Shown in pieces: positions 7,474 through 15,932 of a stretch of DNA of 34,226 nt. The number at the start of each line of letters is the position of its first letter. Positions within the stretch are counted from its first letter, which is position 1. Origin of the DNA: an uncultured Campylobacteraceae bacterium (GTDB lineage: Bacteria; Campylobacterota; Campylobacteria; Campylobacterales; Arcobacteraceae). Position numbers and translations under genes: made by a program. A model generated the notes under the pieces. That model saw only the letters and a program-made list of their open reading frames with translations. It was not told the DNA's origin and searched no databases. The stretch is taken from positions 1 through 34,226 of the forward strand of contig CAKZOX010000173.1 of assembly GCA_937138295.1 (NCBI GenBank), read 5' to 3'.

Positions 7474-7738
7474 TATTCAAAAAAAGATTATAGACTATCT
7501 CCACTCTATAGGAGCGTGGACTGTAAAAACTATTAGATGTAACAAAAGTGGAGTACCTGATATTTTAGCTTGTTTACATGGAAGGTTTATAGCCCTAGAA
7601 GTAAAAACAGAGAAGGGTAAGGCATCAGCTTTACAGTTAAGAAATATAAAACAGATTAATCATGCAGGTGGAATAGCTGCTATAGTTAGATCTGTAGAAG
7701 ATACCAAACAAATATTAAAGGAGTTACACAATGAGTAG
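7460..7738 (+). CDS. VRR-NUC domain nuclease
   Basis: A single-domain PD-(D/E)xK enzyme of the VRR-NUC family, 92 residues, the usual phage size. Visible motifs are Q7 in the first helix, G-V-P-D at 31-34 (D34), ALEVK (E47, K49) and Q59 in the following helix. Family members cut branched DNA structures, so it may resolve replication or recombination intermediates before packaging. The start overlaps the previous gene and the end overlaps the RNR gene by 8 bases. Confidence 0.93.
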   Translation: MKESDIQKKIIDYLHSIGAWTVKTIRCNKSGVPDILACLHGRFIALEVKTEKGKASALQLRNIKQINHAGGIAAIVRSVEDTKQILKELHNE

Positions 7739-9692
7739 AAGTGATATAGTATATAAAAGGACTTATAGTAGACCTAAAGATGATGGATCATTTGAAACAT
7801 GGGCTGAGACTATAGGTAGAGTTATTGATCATCAGAGATGGTTATGGGAGAGGGCTAAAGGTAGAGAGTTAAATAACTTTGAATTAGCTGAGCTAGAAGA
7901 GCTTAGGGCTGTTATGCTAGATAGAAAAGTACTTACATCAGGTAGGACTTTATGGCTAGGTGGTACAGATATAGCTAAGAGAAGAGAGAGCTCTCAGTTT
8001 AATTGTAGCTTTACAAATATTGAGACTGTTTATGATGTAGTAGATGCTCTATGGTTATTACTTCAAGGATGTGGAGTAGGGTTTAGACCTGTAGTAGGTA
8101 CACTAAATGGCTTCTTTAAACCTATTGAAGATATTGAGGTTATCAATTCTACTAGAGAAGTAGGAGATGAGAAGGGTAGAGAGACTAACCTAGAGACTTT
8201 TGATGATGGTGTATGGACTATTTCAGTAGGAGATAGTGCTGAGGCATGGGCTAAATCTATTGGTAAGTTACTAGCAGGTAAGCATAATGCAGATAAGTTA
8301 GTGCTAGACTTCTCTCAGATCAGAGCATCAGGTATTAGATTAAAAGGTTATGGATGGATTAGCTCAGGGGATAAAGCTATATCAAAAGCTTATACTGCTA
8401 TTGCTAGGATCATGAGTCAAAAAGCAGGACAGTTATTAAGTAGAATTGATATACTAGATATAGTTAATCATTTAGGAACTGTATTATCTAGTAGAAGATC
8501 AGCAGAGATAGCTATGTTTGAATATGGAGAGCCTGAGTGGAGAGAGTTCTCAGTAGCTAAAAAAGATTGGTGGGTACATGATAGAGCTCATAGGACTCAG
8601 AGTAATAACTCTTTAGTATTTCACTCTAAGCCTTCAGTAGATCAACTTACTGAGATATTTGATATTATGGCTGAGGCAGGTGGTAGTGAGCCTGGATTTA
8701 TTAATGCTGAGACTGCACTAAAGAGAGCTCCATGGTTTAAAGGATCTAATCCATGTGTAGAGATCTTACTAGGTAATAAATCATTCTGTAATCTTACTGA
8801 GGTAGATATAGGTAAATTCAGAGGAGATACTGCAGGGCTTAATAGAGCATTAGAGTTAGCAGCTAGAGCTAATTATAGACAAACATGTGTAAACTTAGAT
8901 GATGGTATCCTTCAGGAGGCATGGCATCTTAATAATGAGTTTCTTAGATTATGTGGAGTAGGTCTTACAGGTATAGCTAGAAGAGATGATCTATCTCAAT
9001 ATGATTATGATCTAATGAAGAGATCAGCTACATCTGCAGCTTTTAGTATGGCTGATCAGCTAGGGATGCAAAGACCTAAGAATGTTACTACAGTTAAGCC
9101 TTCAGGTACACTAAGTAAAGTTATGAATACTACTGAAGGAGTACATAAGCCTCTAGGTAAGTACATCTTTAATAATATTAACTTTGGTAAACATGATCCA
9201 TTACTTCCAAAACTTAGAGCTGCAGGTTATAATGTATATCCTAATCCTCAAGATCCTGAGGGAGTACTTGTAACATTTCCTGTAGCATGGGAGGATGTAG
9301 AGTTTACTAAGGTAGATACTGATCATGGTATAGTAGAGGTAAACTTAGAGACTGCAGTAGAACAGTTAGAGAGATATAAAAAGATCCAGGTAGGTTACTG
9401 CCAACAAAATGTATCTAATACGATCTCTTACAGTCCTGAGGAAGTACCTGAGATAGTAGAATGGTTATTAAATAATTGGGATGTGTATGTAGGTGTGAGC
9501 TTCTTATATAGAGCTGATCCATCTAAAAGTGCTGAAGATCTTGGTTATTTATATTTACCTCAAGAGGTAGTTACTAAAGAAAAATATGATGATTATGTAG
9601 CTAAATTATCTGCTGTAGACCTTGATGGTACTGATAGTGATTTAGAGATAGAGTCTCAAGAGTGTGCAGGTGGAGCTTGTCCTGTTAAATAA
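7731..9692 (+). CDS. nrdJ: Adenosylcobalamin-dependent ribonucleoside-triphosphate reductase (class II)
   Basis: Monomeric class II RNR that converts NTPs to dNTPs with adenosylcobalamin. Visible features: SSQFNCSF with redox Cys92, the radical-site loop SNPCVEI with Cys342, FCNLTE with Cys353 (11 residues later, the same spacing as C408/C419 in the Lactobacillus leichmannii enzyme), and a C-terminal CAGGAC pair (Cys645, Cys650) for re-reduction. Length 653 against about 740 for L. leichmannii, so some loops are trimmed. AAGGAG precedes ATG 7731. It is the last gene of the + arm. With ThyX and MazG it remodels the nucleotide pool and makes the phage dependent on host B12. Confidence 0.96.
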   Translation: MSRSDIVYKRTYSRPKDDGSFETWAETIGRVIDHQRWLWERAKGRELNNFELAELEELRAVMLDRKVLTSGRTLWLGGTDIAKRRESSQFNCSFTNIETVYDVVDALWLLLQGCGVGFRPVVGTLNGFFKPIEDIEVINSTREVGDEKGRETNLETFDDGVWTISVGDSAEAWAKSIGKLLAGKHNADKLVLDFSQIRASGIRLKGYGWISSGDKAISKAYTAIARIMSQKAGQLLSRIDILDIVNHLGTVLSSRRSAEIAMFEYGEPEWREFSVAKKDWWVHDRAHRTQSNNSLVFHSKPSVDQLTEIFDIMAEAGGSEPGFINAETALKRAPWFKGSNPCVEILLGNKSFCNLTEVDIGKFRGDTAGLNRALELAARANYRQTCVNLDDGILQEAWHLNNEFLRLCGVGLTGIARRDDLSQYDYDLMKRSATSAAFSMADQLGMQRPKNVTTVKPSGTLSKVMNTTEGVHKPLGKYIFNNINFGKHDPLLPKLRAAGYNVYPNPQDPEGVLVTFPVAWEDVEFTKVDTDHGIVEVNLETAVEQLERYKKIQVGYCQQNVSNTISYSPEEVPEIVEWLLNNWDVYVGVSFLYRADPSKSAEDLGYLYLPQEVVTKEKYDDYVAKLSAVDLDGTDSDLEIESQECAGGACPVK

Positions 9693-9697
9693 AGTAG

Positions 9698-9714
9698 GCT
9701 AGTTTTACACTAGC
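9698..9714. terminator. Hairpin at convergent junction
   Basis: GCTAGT (9698-9703) and ACTAGC (9709-9714) form a 6-bp stem with a 5-base loop. It lies between the RNR stop and the endolysin stop, which falls in the loop. On the - strand it is followed by a moderately T-rich stretch (CTACTTTATTT). On the + strand there is no T tract. It is a plausible bidirectional but weak terminator. Confidence 0.45.
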
Positions 9715-10145
9715 TCTACATGGGGGAGATCATGGAAGGTCTGATCTTTAAATGTATCATCCCCATCCCAATCTAAACCAAATCTTACCCTATGAGTAAT
9801 TTCCCCTTTGATTAAAAGTTTATGAGCTATGGATTTAACCATACCCATCATCATGTAAAATCTTCTATTATCTAACTCATCTCCACTAAAAGCATTAGTA
9901 CCTTTTTTATAAGGCATAATATCAGCTGCTAGAGATGGATAACTTTGATGTTTACTCTTTTTATTAACACCATCTAATGTAGACTTACCCTCATTAAAAT
10001 ATTTTTGTTGAGTCTCTAAAGTTCTATGACCTTCTATAATAGAGAAATCATACTGCATAATTAACTCAGCTAGTATCTTTTGAAGATCAGGGTGTAGAGT
10101 TTTAAAGTTCTCTAAACTCCTTGTACCAAAATGATAATTACTCAT
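9705..10145 (-). CDS. Endolysin, M15-family L-Ala-D-Glu / D-Ala peptidase
   Basis: Peptidoglycan peptidase that ends the lysis cassette. The 146-residue protein is a single VanY/T5-Lys-type M15 domain: EGHRT (38-42), the SKH zinc ligand His66 with AAD (Asp75) nine residues on, and the C-terminal HDLPH motif with Asp139 and zinc ligand His142. No signal peptide or wall-binding domain is seen, so it needs the holin for release. The start overlaps the lipoprotein gene by 8 bases. It is the last gene of the late - strand transcript. Confidence 0.92.
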   Translation of the reverse strand: MSNYHFGTRSLENFKTLHPDLQKILAELIMQYDFSIIEGHRTLETQQKYFNEGKSTLDGVNKKSKHQSYPSLAADIMPYKKGTNAFSGDELDNRRFYMMMGMVKSIAHKLLIKGEITHRVRFGLDWDGDDTFKDQTFHDLPHVELV

Positions 10146-10365
10146 GGCATGTATCTACACAAACTGCTTTACAGTCTATACGATCAATATCATTAGAGAT
10201 AGTATTACATCCCTGGATACAGTCCTTCTCACATTTTACTACATGAGCAGTCTTAACTACTTTAGCTCTAGCTTTTTTATAAGCCTCTACATTCTCTTGT
10301 ACAGTCATACTAGAACACCCACTAAACAATGCTGCTAGTGCAGCTACTAAGATAATTTTTTTCAT
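10138..10365 (-). CDS. Small lipoprotein with twin CX3CX3C motifs (spanin candidate)
   Basis: The 75-residue protein has MKK, a hydrophobic core and the lipobox LFSGC, predicting cleavage before Cys17 and lipid anchoring. The mature part is a short helix-rich chain containing CEKDCIQGC and CKAVCVDTC, two CX3CX3C groups 11 residues apart, which suggests a disulfide-pinned helical hairpin in the periplasm. Its position between holin/PLA2-like gene and endolysin makes an outer-membrane spanin subunit or lysis accessory likely. No obvious inner-membrane spanin partner is present. It overlaps the previous gene by an ATGA and has AGGAG upstream. Confidence 0.8.
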   Translation of the reverse strand: MKKIILVAALAALFSGCSSMTVQENVEAYKKARAKVVKTAHVVKCEKDCIQGCNTISNDIDRIDCKAVCVDTCHE

Positions 10366-10781
10366 GTTATTGCTCCTATTGTTTTAATAACTTTGATACC
10401 CTTTACAGTTGTATCTATTACAGCACCTCTCATCTCATCAGGGTTATTTTTACCACTCCAAAATGCTACAGCACCAAACTCTTTTACTGCCTGATAATAT
10501 CTTAGAGCTAGTCTCTTACCTACAAACTGTAAGCATTTAGGTCTAGTCTCTACCACTCTAAGCATATTATTATAAAAGATCCTATCAGCTACGATCTTAT
10601 CTTCATTAGTTTTACCTAGATCATAATAAGCATCATGTATATGACATGCCATAGTAAAATCTAAACCAAACCACTTATTAGGGATGATCCAGGCACTCCA
10701 TCCTGCACCACATCCATTAGCCTCTACCTTATTACCTTCTATATGTTCCCATACTTTAGGATCTGCATAGTAGTGTATCAT
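10362..10781 (-). CDS. Phospholipase A2-like protein
   Basis: Residues 22-53 carry a Gly-rich loop (NGCGAGWS) and, after a GLDF step, ACHIHDAYY with Cys46 and the His49-Asp50 pair. This matches the PLA2 arrangement of a calcium loop followed by a CxxHD active-site helix. A second helix with KIVADRIFYNNM follows, as in bacterial and phage PLA2-like proteins. Total length is 139 residues. No signal peptide is apparent. It lies directly after the holin gene in the lysis cassette, so membrane phospholipid hydrolysis during lysis is a reasonable inference. An alternative is a virion-associated membrane-penetration enzyme. Activity is not shown. Confidence 0.75.
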   Translation of the reverse strand: MIHYYADPKVWEHIEGNKVEANGCGAGWSAWIIPNKWFGLDFTMACHIHDAYYDLGKTNEDKIVADRIFYNNMLRVVETRPKCLQFVGKRLALRYYQAVKEFGAVAFWSGKNNPDEMRGAVIDTTVKGIKVIKTIGAIT

Positions 10782-10782
10782 T

Positions 10783-11247
10783 TTATCTACCTTTCCTTAA
10801 TAATTCTAAAATAATATTACTAATCTTAGCTAATACAAAGCTAACAGCATCTATCTCATGTACAGGCTTACCTGTTTGTATAACTCTGATATTACCTATA
10901 ATACTATACACCTCAGCTAATACTAGCATACTGATAACTGTATCTACAAAAGCACTTAGATCATAATTTATCTGCTTAGCAGCTACAGCTAGAGTAATAG
11001 GTACTAACAGTACTGATATTTTAGCTAGGATACCTGCTATAGCTCTATAACTTCTTATATCTTCTTTGTTGATCACATAAGTTTTAGCTATACCTGTCAT
11101 ATAATCTATCACTAATAAGATAGCTAGAATACCTAAGCTCTCACTACTAATATCAAAATAATTACATGCTGTAACAAAAGGGATATATAATAGACTCATG
11201 ATAATACTAGCTGCCTTACTTGATAATGCTCCTGTCTCTGTGTACAT
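10783..11247 (-). CDS. Holin, phage holin family 4-like
   Basis: A 154-residue membrane protein with about four hydrophobic segments near residues 12-31, 38-58, 71-90 and 101-120. The second contains VIDYMTGIAK and is followed by a polar loop and RSYRAIAGILAKI, the pattern of the Cph1/TcdE-type holin family (D-x-x-TG then KG/KI helix). The C-terminus is a short amphipathic helix ending KGR. It would form lesions in the inner membrane and time lysis. It opens the lysis block behind the tail fibre accessory gene. Confidence 0.88.
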   Translation of the reverse strand: MYTETGALSSKAASIIMSLLYIPFVTACNYFDISSESLGILAILLVIDYMTGIAKTYVINKEDIRSYRAIAGILAKISVLLVPITLAVAAKQINYDLSAFVDTVISMLVLAEVYSIIGNIRVIQTGKPVHEIDAVSFVLAKISNIILELLRKGR

Positions 11248-11258
11248 AAGCTACTCCT

Positions 11259-11738
11259 CTAAGTAAAAAATTTATTTCTCTCAGTTACAAACCACATAGC
11301 AAAGTCTGTAAACTCAGTAGCTTGTATAGGCATAATTGTACCATTATCAAACTCAATATTAGTAGAAACTACACCCATCTCAAAAGCATTTTTTACCTGC
11401 ATAATAAGTAAAGCAGCACTATTATCTAATGGTACTTTATAACCATTATAATCTATACCCTCATGCTTTAACTTACTATTTGCTATCTGTAAAATAGTAT
11501 CTTCATCTTCTACAAACATATCTAACACTTCATCAAATATAATTATATGAGGAATTAAACCATCAGAATTTACCTGTATTTTTTTTATTAAGGGTAATCC
11601 GTTCTCTGAATAAATTAACTTTTCATCTTCTGCAAGAGGTTTAAAAAAAGCTTTTACTCTCTCATCAGTAGATATAATTGTATGCTCAGACTCTATATGA
11701 GTCTCTGTTCCTATTTGTGTATCATAAAATCGTTTCAT
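11259..11738 (-). CDS. Tail fibre accessory protein, DUF4376-like
   Basis: The C-terminal half (GIDYNGYKVPLDNSAALLIM to the end) follows the DUF4376 pattern: a predicted short strand, a helix, a strand with an acidic/Asn turn, then 'T..E..D...' and a final helix ending NKFF. Such proteins are tail fibre assembly or accessory factors encoded next to the fibre. I chose ATG 11738 (MKRFYD, 159 aa): it overlaps the fibre stop as TAATG and has GGGAG nine bases upstream. An earlier in-frame ATG at 11747 has no usable spacing from a ribosome binding site. Composition is somewhat less biased than neighbours, as often seen in host-range genes. Confidence 0.7.
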   Translation of the reverse strand: MKRFYDTQIGTETHIESEHTIISTDERVKAFFKPLAEDEKLIYSENGLPLIKKIQVNSDGLIPHIIIFDEVLDMFVEDEDTILQIANSKLKHEGIDYNGYKVPLDNSAALLIMQVKNAFEMGVVSTNIEFDNGTIMPIQATEFTDFAMWFVTERNKFFT

Positions 11739-13189
11739 TATTTCCATCTCCCTATCGCAATATAATCATAAGGTATTGATACCCCATTTTGATAATATAA
11801 AACCATTACTGCTACTGTTGAACTTGATACTATATCTGCATAAGCATAAGGCACTATACCACCTACAGGAGTATCATTAACTGTAACTGACACTTTAGGA
11901 GTATCTACAAAAGCTACAGGGAAAGTTCTAGTAGTAGCATTAAAATATGTAGTACCTGACCCTGTACCATACCTATTAGAAGCTGATCCACTTGTAGTAT
12001 TTGCATGACTAGCCTTACATATCATTGTACCATCTACATATTTTATATATTCCCCATTTGCATTACTACCTCTTTCTATGATAGCACCACTAGCTAAGGT
12101 ATTTGAGATAAAACTAGATGTATCATCATCATAAGCTACTTCATTACTATTAAATCCTTCTATTGCTATCCATGCAGCTCCATTATAAACTTTCATTACA
12201 TTAGATGTAGTATTAAAATATAATGCACCTGTTATAAGGGGATCGCCATCATTATCTAATGTAGGATCAGATGCTTTAGCACCTAAGTACCTATCATCAA
12301 AATCATCATAAGCTGCCTCTGCTGCTGCTTCAGATGCTGCTGCATTAGTCTCTGAAGTACTAGCTGCACTTGCTGAGTTTGCAGCATTTGTCTCACTTGT
12401 AGCTGCATTAGTCTCTGAAGTACTAGCTGCACTTGCTGAGTTACCTGCATTTGTCTCACTTGTAGCTGCATTAGTCTCTGAAGTACTAGCTGCCAATGCA
12501 CTAGCTGCAGCATTTGTCTCACTTGTACCTGCATTAGTCTCTGAAGTACTAGCTGCCAATGCACTAGCTGCAGCATTTGTCTCACTTGTACCTGCATTAG
12601 TCTCTGAAGTACTAGCTGCCAATGCACTAGCTGCAGCTGCATTTTCACTAACTAAAGCTGCTGCTGCACTAGCTGCTGCATCTATAACTGATTGTGGAAT
12701 AGTAGTATCATTTTCTAATTGAGTACCTGCTGCATTCCATTTAAGGTAAGCATCTCCTACAACATTAGGTAAAAGACTTGATACATTTACAGCACTTTGA
12801 GGTAACTGAATAGAACTCGCTAGAGCTACAAAGCCATCTATAATAAGATAAGTTTGATAGTCCTGATCTAGGTTAAGAGTTGCAGCTTTTAGATCTCCAT
12901 TAGTTACATAGCTAATATCTCTAGTAGCATCTAAATCTCTAGCTATAACTATTGTATCATTAAGAGTAGCACCTGAGGTAAGTGTAACAGTACCTCCATC
13001 ATCTCCATCTATAACTACTGTATAATCTGTAGTAAGTGTAAGTAAATCAGTAGTATCATCAGGATCTTGACCTTCAGGAGTAAGATAAACTTTTAAGTCT
13101 ACATTTGCATATATCTTAAAATTAAAATCAAAATCTACCTGTCCTCCTGTTGCTATAAACGACTGCTTACCTGGGTTATTATTAAACAT
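11738..13189 (-). CDS. Tail fibre with Ala/Ser/Thr/Asn repeat shaft
   Basis: 483 residues. The N-terminal part (about 1-150) resembles the T7 gp17-type particle-binding domain: the GGQVDFDFNF start, a VTLTSG segment, IARDLDATRDISY and LNLDQDYQ. The middle holds 21-residue repeats built on A-A-S-T-S-E-T-N-A, a pattern of phage tail repeats that forms a thin coiled trimeric shaft. A GALYFNTTSNVMKVYNGAAW segment follows, common before fibre tips, then a C-terminal tip ending with YQNGVSIPYDYIAIGRWK. The tip is the probable receptor-binding part. AGGAGAGG precedes the start. The accessory protein follows with TAATG overlap. Confidence 0.88.
   Translation of the reverse strand: MFNNNPGKQSFIATGGQVDFDFNFKIYANVDLKVYLTPEGQDPDDTTDLLTLTTDYTVVIDGDDGGTVTLTSGATLNDTIVIARDLDATRDISYVTNGDLKAATLNLDQDYQTYLIIDGFVALASSIQLPQSAVNVSSLLPNVVGDAYLKWNAAGTQLENDTTIPQSVIDAAASAAAALVSENAAAASALAASTSETNAGTSETNAAASALAASTSETNAGTSETNAAASALAASTSETNAATSETNAGNSASAASTSETNAATSETNAANSASAASTSETNAAASEAAAEAAYDDFDDRYLGAKASDPTLDNDGDPLITGALYFNTTSNVMKVYNGAAWIAIEGFNSNEVAYDDDTSSFISNTLASGAIIERGSNANGEYIKYVDGTMICKASHANTTSGSASNRYGTGSGTTYFNATTRTFPVAFVDTPKVSVTVNDTPVGGIVPYAYADIVSSSTVAVMVLYYQNGVSIPYDYIAIGRWK
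12344..12658 (-). repeat. 63-bp tandem coding repeat in tail fibre
   Basis: The block beginning ATTAGTCTCTGAAGTACTAG (+ strand) recurs at 12344, 12407, 12470, 12533 and 12596, exactly 63 bases apart, encoding five 21-residue units. The last two complete units are almost identical at the DNA level, which points to recent duplication. Confidence 0.95.
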
Positions 13190-13190
13190 G

Positions 13191-15932
13191 TTATCTCTCC
13201 TCTCCTAGTAATTTATTAACCTGTCTCTCTTTTTTTTCTTCTATTTTGTTCATAAGATCTTCATCATTATACATAAAATAAGCTTTAGCTGCTTGATCAA
13301 ATTTCTTTTTTATCGTATTTAGTATTAATACTCTAGCATCATCAGTAGGAGCATCTAAGTACATATCACTATCCATAACATCAGCTAGAGTCTCTTTGAA
13401 GTTCATACCATCTACTTCTAGATCTTTTCTACTGTACTCTACTAGATCATGATACTGCTGAGCACTAAGCTTAACACCTTCTATTCTTCTACTAGGTCTA
13501 GTGATAGCTACTGATCTTGTACTCTCAGCTAATCTCTGTACTTCTAGTTTTACTTTATCTTTAGTCTCTACAGATCTAGCCCATGGACTAAGTACAGTAT
13601 CAAACTTAATAGGCTCTCCATAGTTATTTAATCTATTAGGTAGATCTTTATTAAATCCAGGTGTAGCTTTTTTTAACTTCTCTACTACTGTAAAAGCTTC
13701 TTTAGCTAGATCATCATCTAACTTAGACAAGTCTCTTCTAACTCCACTCATAGGTATTACACCATTTACCATATTAGCTAGATAAGACTTACCATATCTC
13801 TTAGGATCAGTCATAACTTGCATGATAGACTGTATACCTGTCATAAATGTTTTATCTACTGTATTTGTAGCAAAGGCAGCTACTAAACCTGTTACTGCAT
13901 CCTCTACTGATTTATCGGCATCTGCATCAGGATCATCATATCTTACCTGCTCTTGATACTCTACTAGATCTGCTACAGTACCTAATAAGTAACTAAAAGG
14001 CTCAGCTCTATCATAAGAGATATACTCTTTTGTACCATCTTCATTTTCAAATACAAACGATCTAGGTCTCCATCCTGTCTCATGTCTAGCTGTTCTAGCT
14101 TTAGCATCCTTAGGATCTGATCCTGTAATCGTACCTTGCATAGCCCACATTAAAGCACTAGTAGATAACATAGTTCCATTTACCATCTTAGCTCTAGCCA
14201 TTTGTGCTCTAGCTCCACCTGCAGCTACATCATCTTTATACTGTTGAGAAAATAAACCTAATGGAGTTCTCTCTAAGTAAGCTTGTTTCATTAAGTTAGT
14301 AGGTGTCTTAATAAAGGGTACAAATATCTTTAGTGCAGGAGATTTATTAACTACATTTTGGAAGGCTTGACCTGTCTCCCCTAATGGTTTTTGAAATGTT
14401 ACATCTAGTGCAAAATCTTCCATAGACTGTATCATATCAGGAGTAGGATTAGTCATAAGTTCCCCTAGATACTTCTTAGCCTCATCTCCTTGTAATCCAC
14501 TCTGAGCAGCTTTTCTATATGCTAGTGCAGCTAATTGAGATCTCTCTCCTAGTACTTTAAAGAAACCATCTACACCACCCATAACTCTCTCAAGTGGAGC
14601 TCTTACAATAGTTCCATAAGTATCTACTATCTTACCTGCTACTGAGTCCTGCTGTAATCCTAGATATTCACTAGAGATAGCTTTTTGATGTAACATATCT
14701 AACTTATCAATACCACCATAAGGCTCAGCAGTCTTAGCTACCTTCCATCCTGTCTGAAGTGCATCCTGAAAACCATTTACTAATCCAAACATTTTAGCTA
14801 AAGCCTCATCTGCTAAGATCTTCTCTTGACTATCAGGCATAGCTTTACCTACTATAGATGCTACCATAGTATCAGGAATATCCATACCTAGTCTAAGTGC
14901 AGCACCTGAAGTATTTACTATCTGAGTTTTTACACCTGATAGAATAGATGCTATAAAGTTCTCTACAAATACTTTAGTACCTTTAGTTCCTATACTATCT
15001 TGAGCCTGTACTAACTCATTGATACCTTTTGTAGTATCCATAGTAGAGATCTGATCAGCTATTCTATTAATATTCATATCATTAGCTACCATGCTCATAA
15101 CTTCATTGATCTTAGAGCTCTCCATATCATTCATGTTTACACCAAAAGCCCTAAGCCCTCTACCAAACTCAGCCCTCATACCCATAAACTTATTCATAAA
15201 TTGTCTATGAAATTGCCATTGTTTAGAGAAGTTTAACTTATCAATCTCAGTAGCATCATTTGTAGCTACCTTTTGAGCTAGCCCTTTTAGCTTTACTGCA
15301 CTCTGTTCTAACATTTGTCTAGTAGCTAGAACTGTCTCAGCATTTACAGCAGTACCACCTTCTCTAGTTAAGAAGTCTTTTAAGAAGTTAGGATCTTGAC
15401 CTAGATCATTTGCTAGACCTGTAAGCATCTCATCAGTTACTACACCTCTTCTAGCCTCATCTATCTCTAATCTATTAGCATCAGCCATCTGAGCTATAGT
15501 AGTAGTTACATCTTCTCCACCTTCTATAGTGTCAAAATTAACCTGATGAGTGTCTGTAGTTTTAAATTGTTTTAACTCAGCATTAGTTATATCAGTAGCT
15601 TGTTTTACCATCTCATCAGTATCTACCATACCTGGAAGATCTTGAGTAGTTTTATCTTGAGCTATATCCTCTAAAGGCTTCTCAATCACATGTACTTTTT
15701 TTCTAACTTCTTTAGCTGCAGGTTTAATAGATTTTAATAATGTTCTAGCTCCCCATGCAGATAGACCTGCAATAGCAGGATACTCTTTAACATCAATATC
15801 TACAGGAGGCTGATCAGCCATAAACTGAGCCTCAGACTGTATTTGCTCCTCATCTAATTGAGGCTGTATAACTTCTAATTGCTCAGGGTTATTTAGTTCT
15901 TGATCAGTTGTAATAGTTCCATCATTTGCCAT
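13191..15932 (-). CDS. Large internal virion / ejection protein, 913 aa
   Basis: Predicted inner core protein, at the position of T7 gp16 (after gp14/gp15-like genes, before the tail fibre). The protein is mostly helical. The middle region (FMGMRAEFGRGLRAFGVN, then IASILSGVKTQIVNTSGAAL and the Ala-rich helices) resembles segments seen in large phage proteins described as internal virion or polyvalent proteins. I see no lysozyme motif at the N-terminus, unlike T7 gp16. It likely enters the host with the DNA and helps form a channel. The start overlaps the preceding gene by one base. Specific family not certain. Confidence 0.75.
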   Translation of the reverse strand: MANDGTITTDQELNNPEQLEVIQPQLDEEQIQSEAQFMADQPPVDIDVKEYPAIAGLSAWGARTLLKSIKPAAKEVRKKVHVIEKPLEDIAQDKTTQDLPGMVDTDEMVKQATDITNAELKQFKTTDTHQVNFDTIEGGEDVTTTIAQMADANRLEIDEARRGVVTDEMLTGLANDLGQDPNFLKDFLTREGGTAVNAETVLATRQMLEQSAVKLKGLAQKVATNDATEIDKLNFSKQWQFHRQFMNKFMGMRAEFGRGLRAFGVNMNDMESSKINEVMSMVANDMNINRIADQISTMDTTKGINELVQAQDSIGTKGTKVFVENFIASILSGVKTQIVNTSGAALRLGMDIPDTMVASIVGKAMPDSQEKILADEALAKMFGLVNGFQDALQTGWKVAKTAEPYGGIDKLDMLHQKAISSEYLGLQQDSVAGKIVDTYGTIVRAPLERVMGGVDGFFKVLGERSQLAALAYRKAAQSGLQGDEAKKYLGELMTNPTPDMIQSMEDFALDVTFQKPLGETGQAFQNVVNKSPALKIFVPFIKTPTNLMKQAYLERTPLGLFSQQYKDDVAAGGARAQMARAKMVNGTMLSTSALMWAMQGTITGSDPKDAKARTARHETGWRPRSFVFENEDGTKEYISYDRAEPFSYLLGTVADLVEYQEQVRYDDPDADADKSVEDAVTGLVAAFATNTVDKTFMTGIQSIMQVMTDPKRYGKSYLANMVNGVIPMSGVRRDLSKLDDDLAKEAFTVVEKLKKATPGFNKDLPNRLNNYGEPIKFDTVLSPWARSVETKDKVKLEVQRLAESTRSVAITRPSRRIEGVKLSAQQYHDLVEYSRKDLEVDGMNFKETLADVMDSDMYLDAPTDDARVLILNTIKKKFDQAAKAYFMYNDEDLMNKIEEKKERQVNKLLGEER

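Noticed and set aside
10144..10338. + strand 64-aa frame with hydrophobic character opposite the lipoprotein gene
   Set aside because: Antisense to a lipoprotein gene with clear lipobox and overlaps; composition typical of a shadow.
12283..12648. 121-aa Gln/Val/Leu-rich open frame on the - strand
   Set aside because: It is the alternate frame of the 63-bp tail fibre repeats. Repeats of a length divisible by three keep all frames open, and there is no start context.
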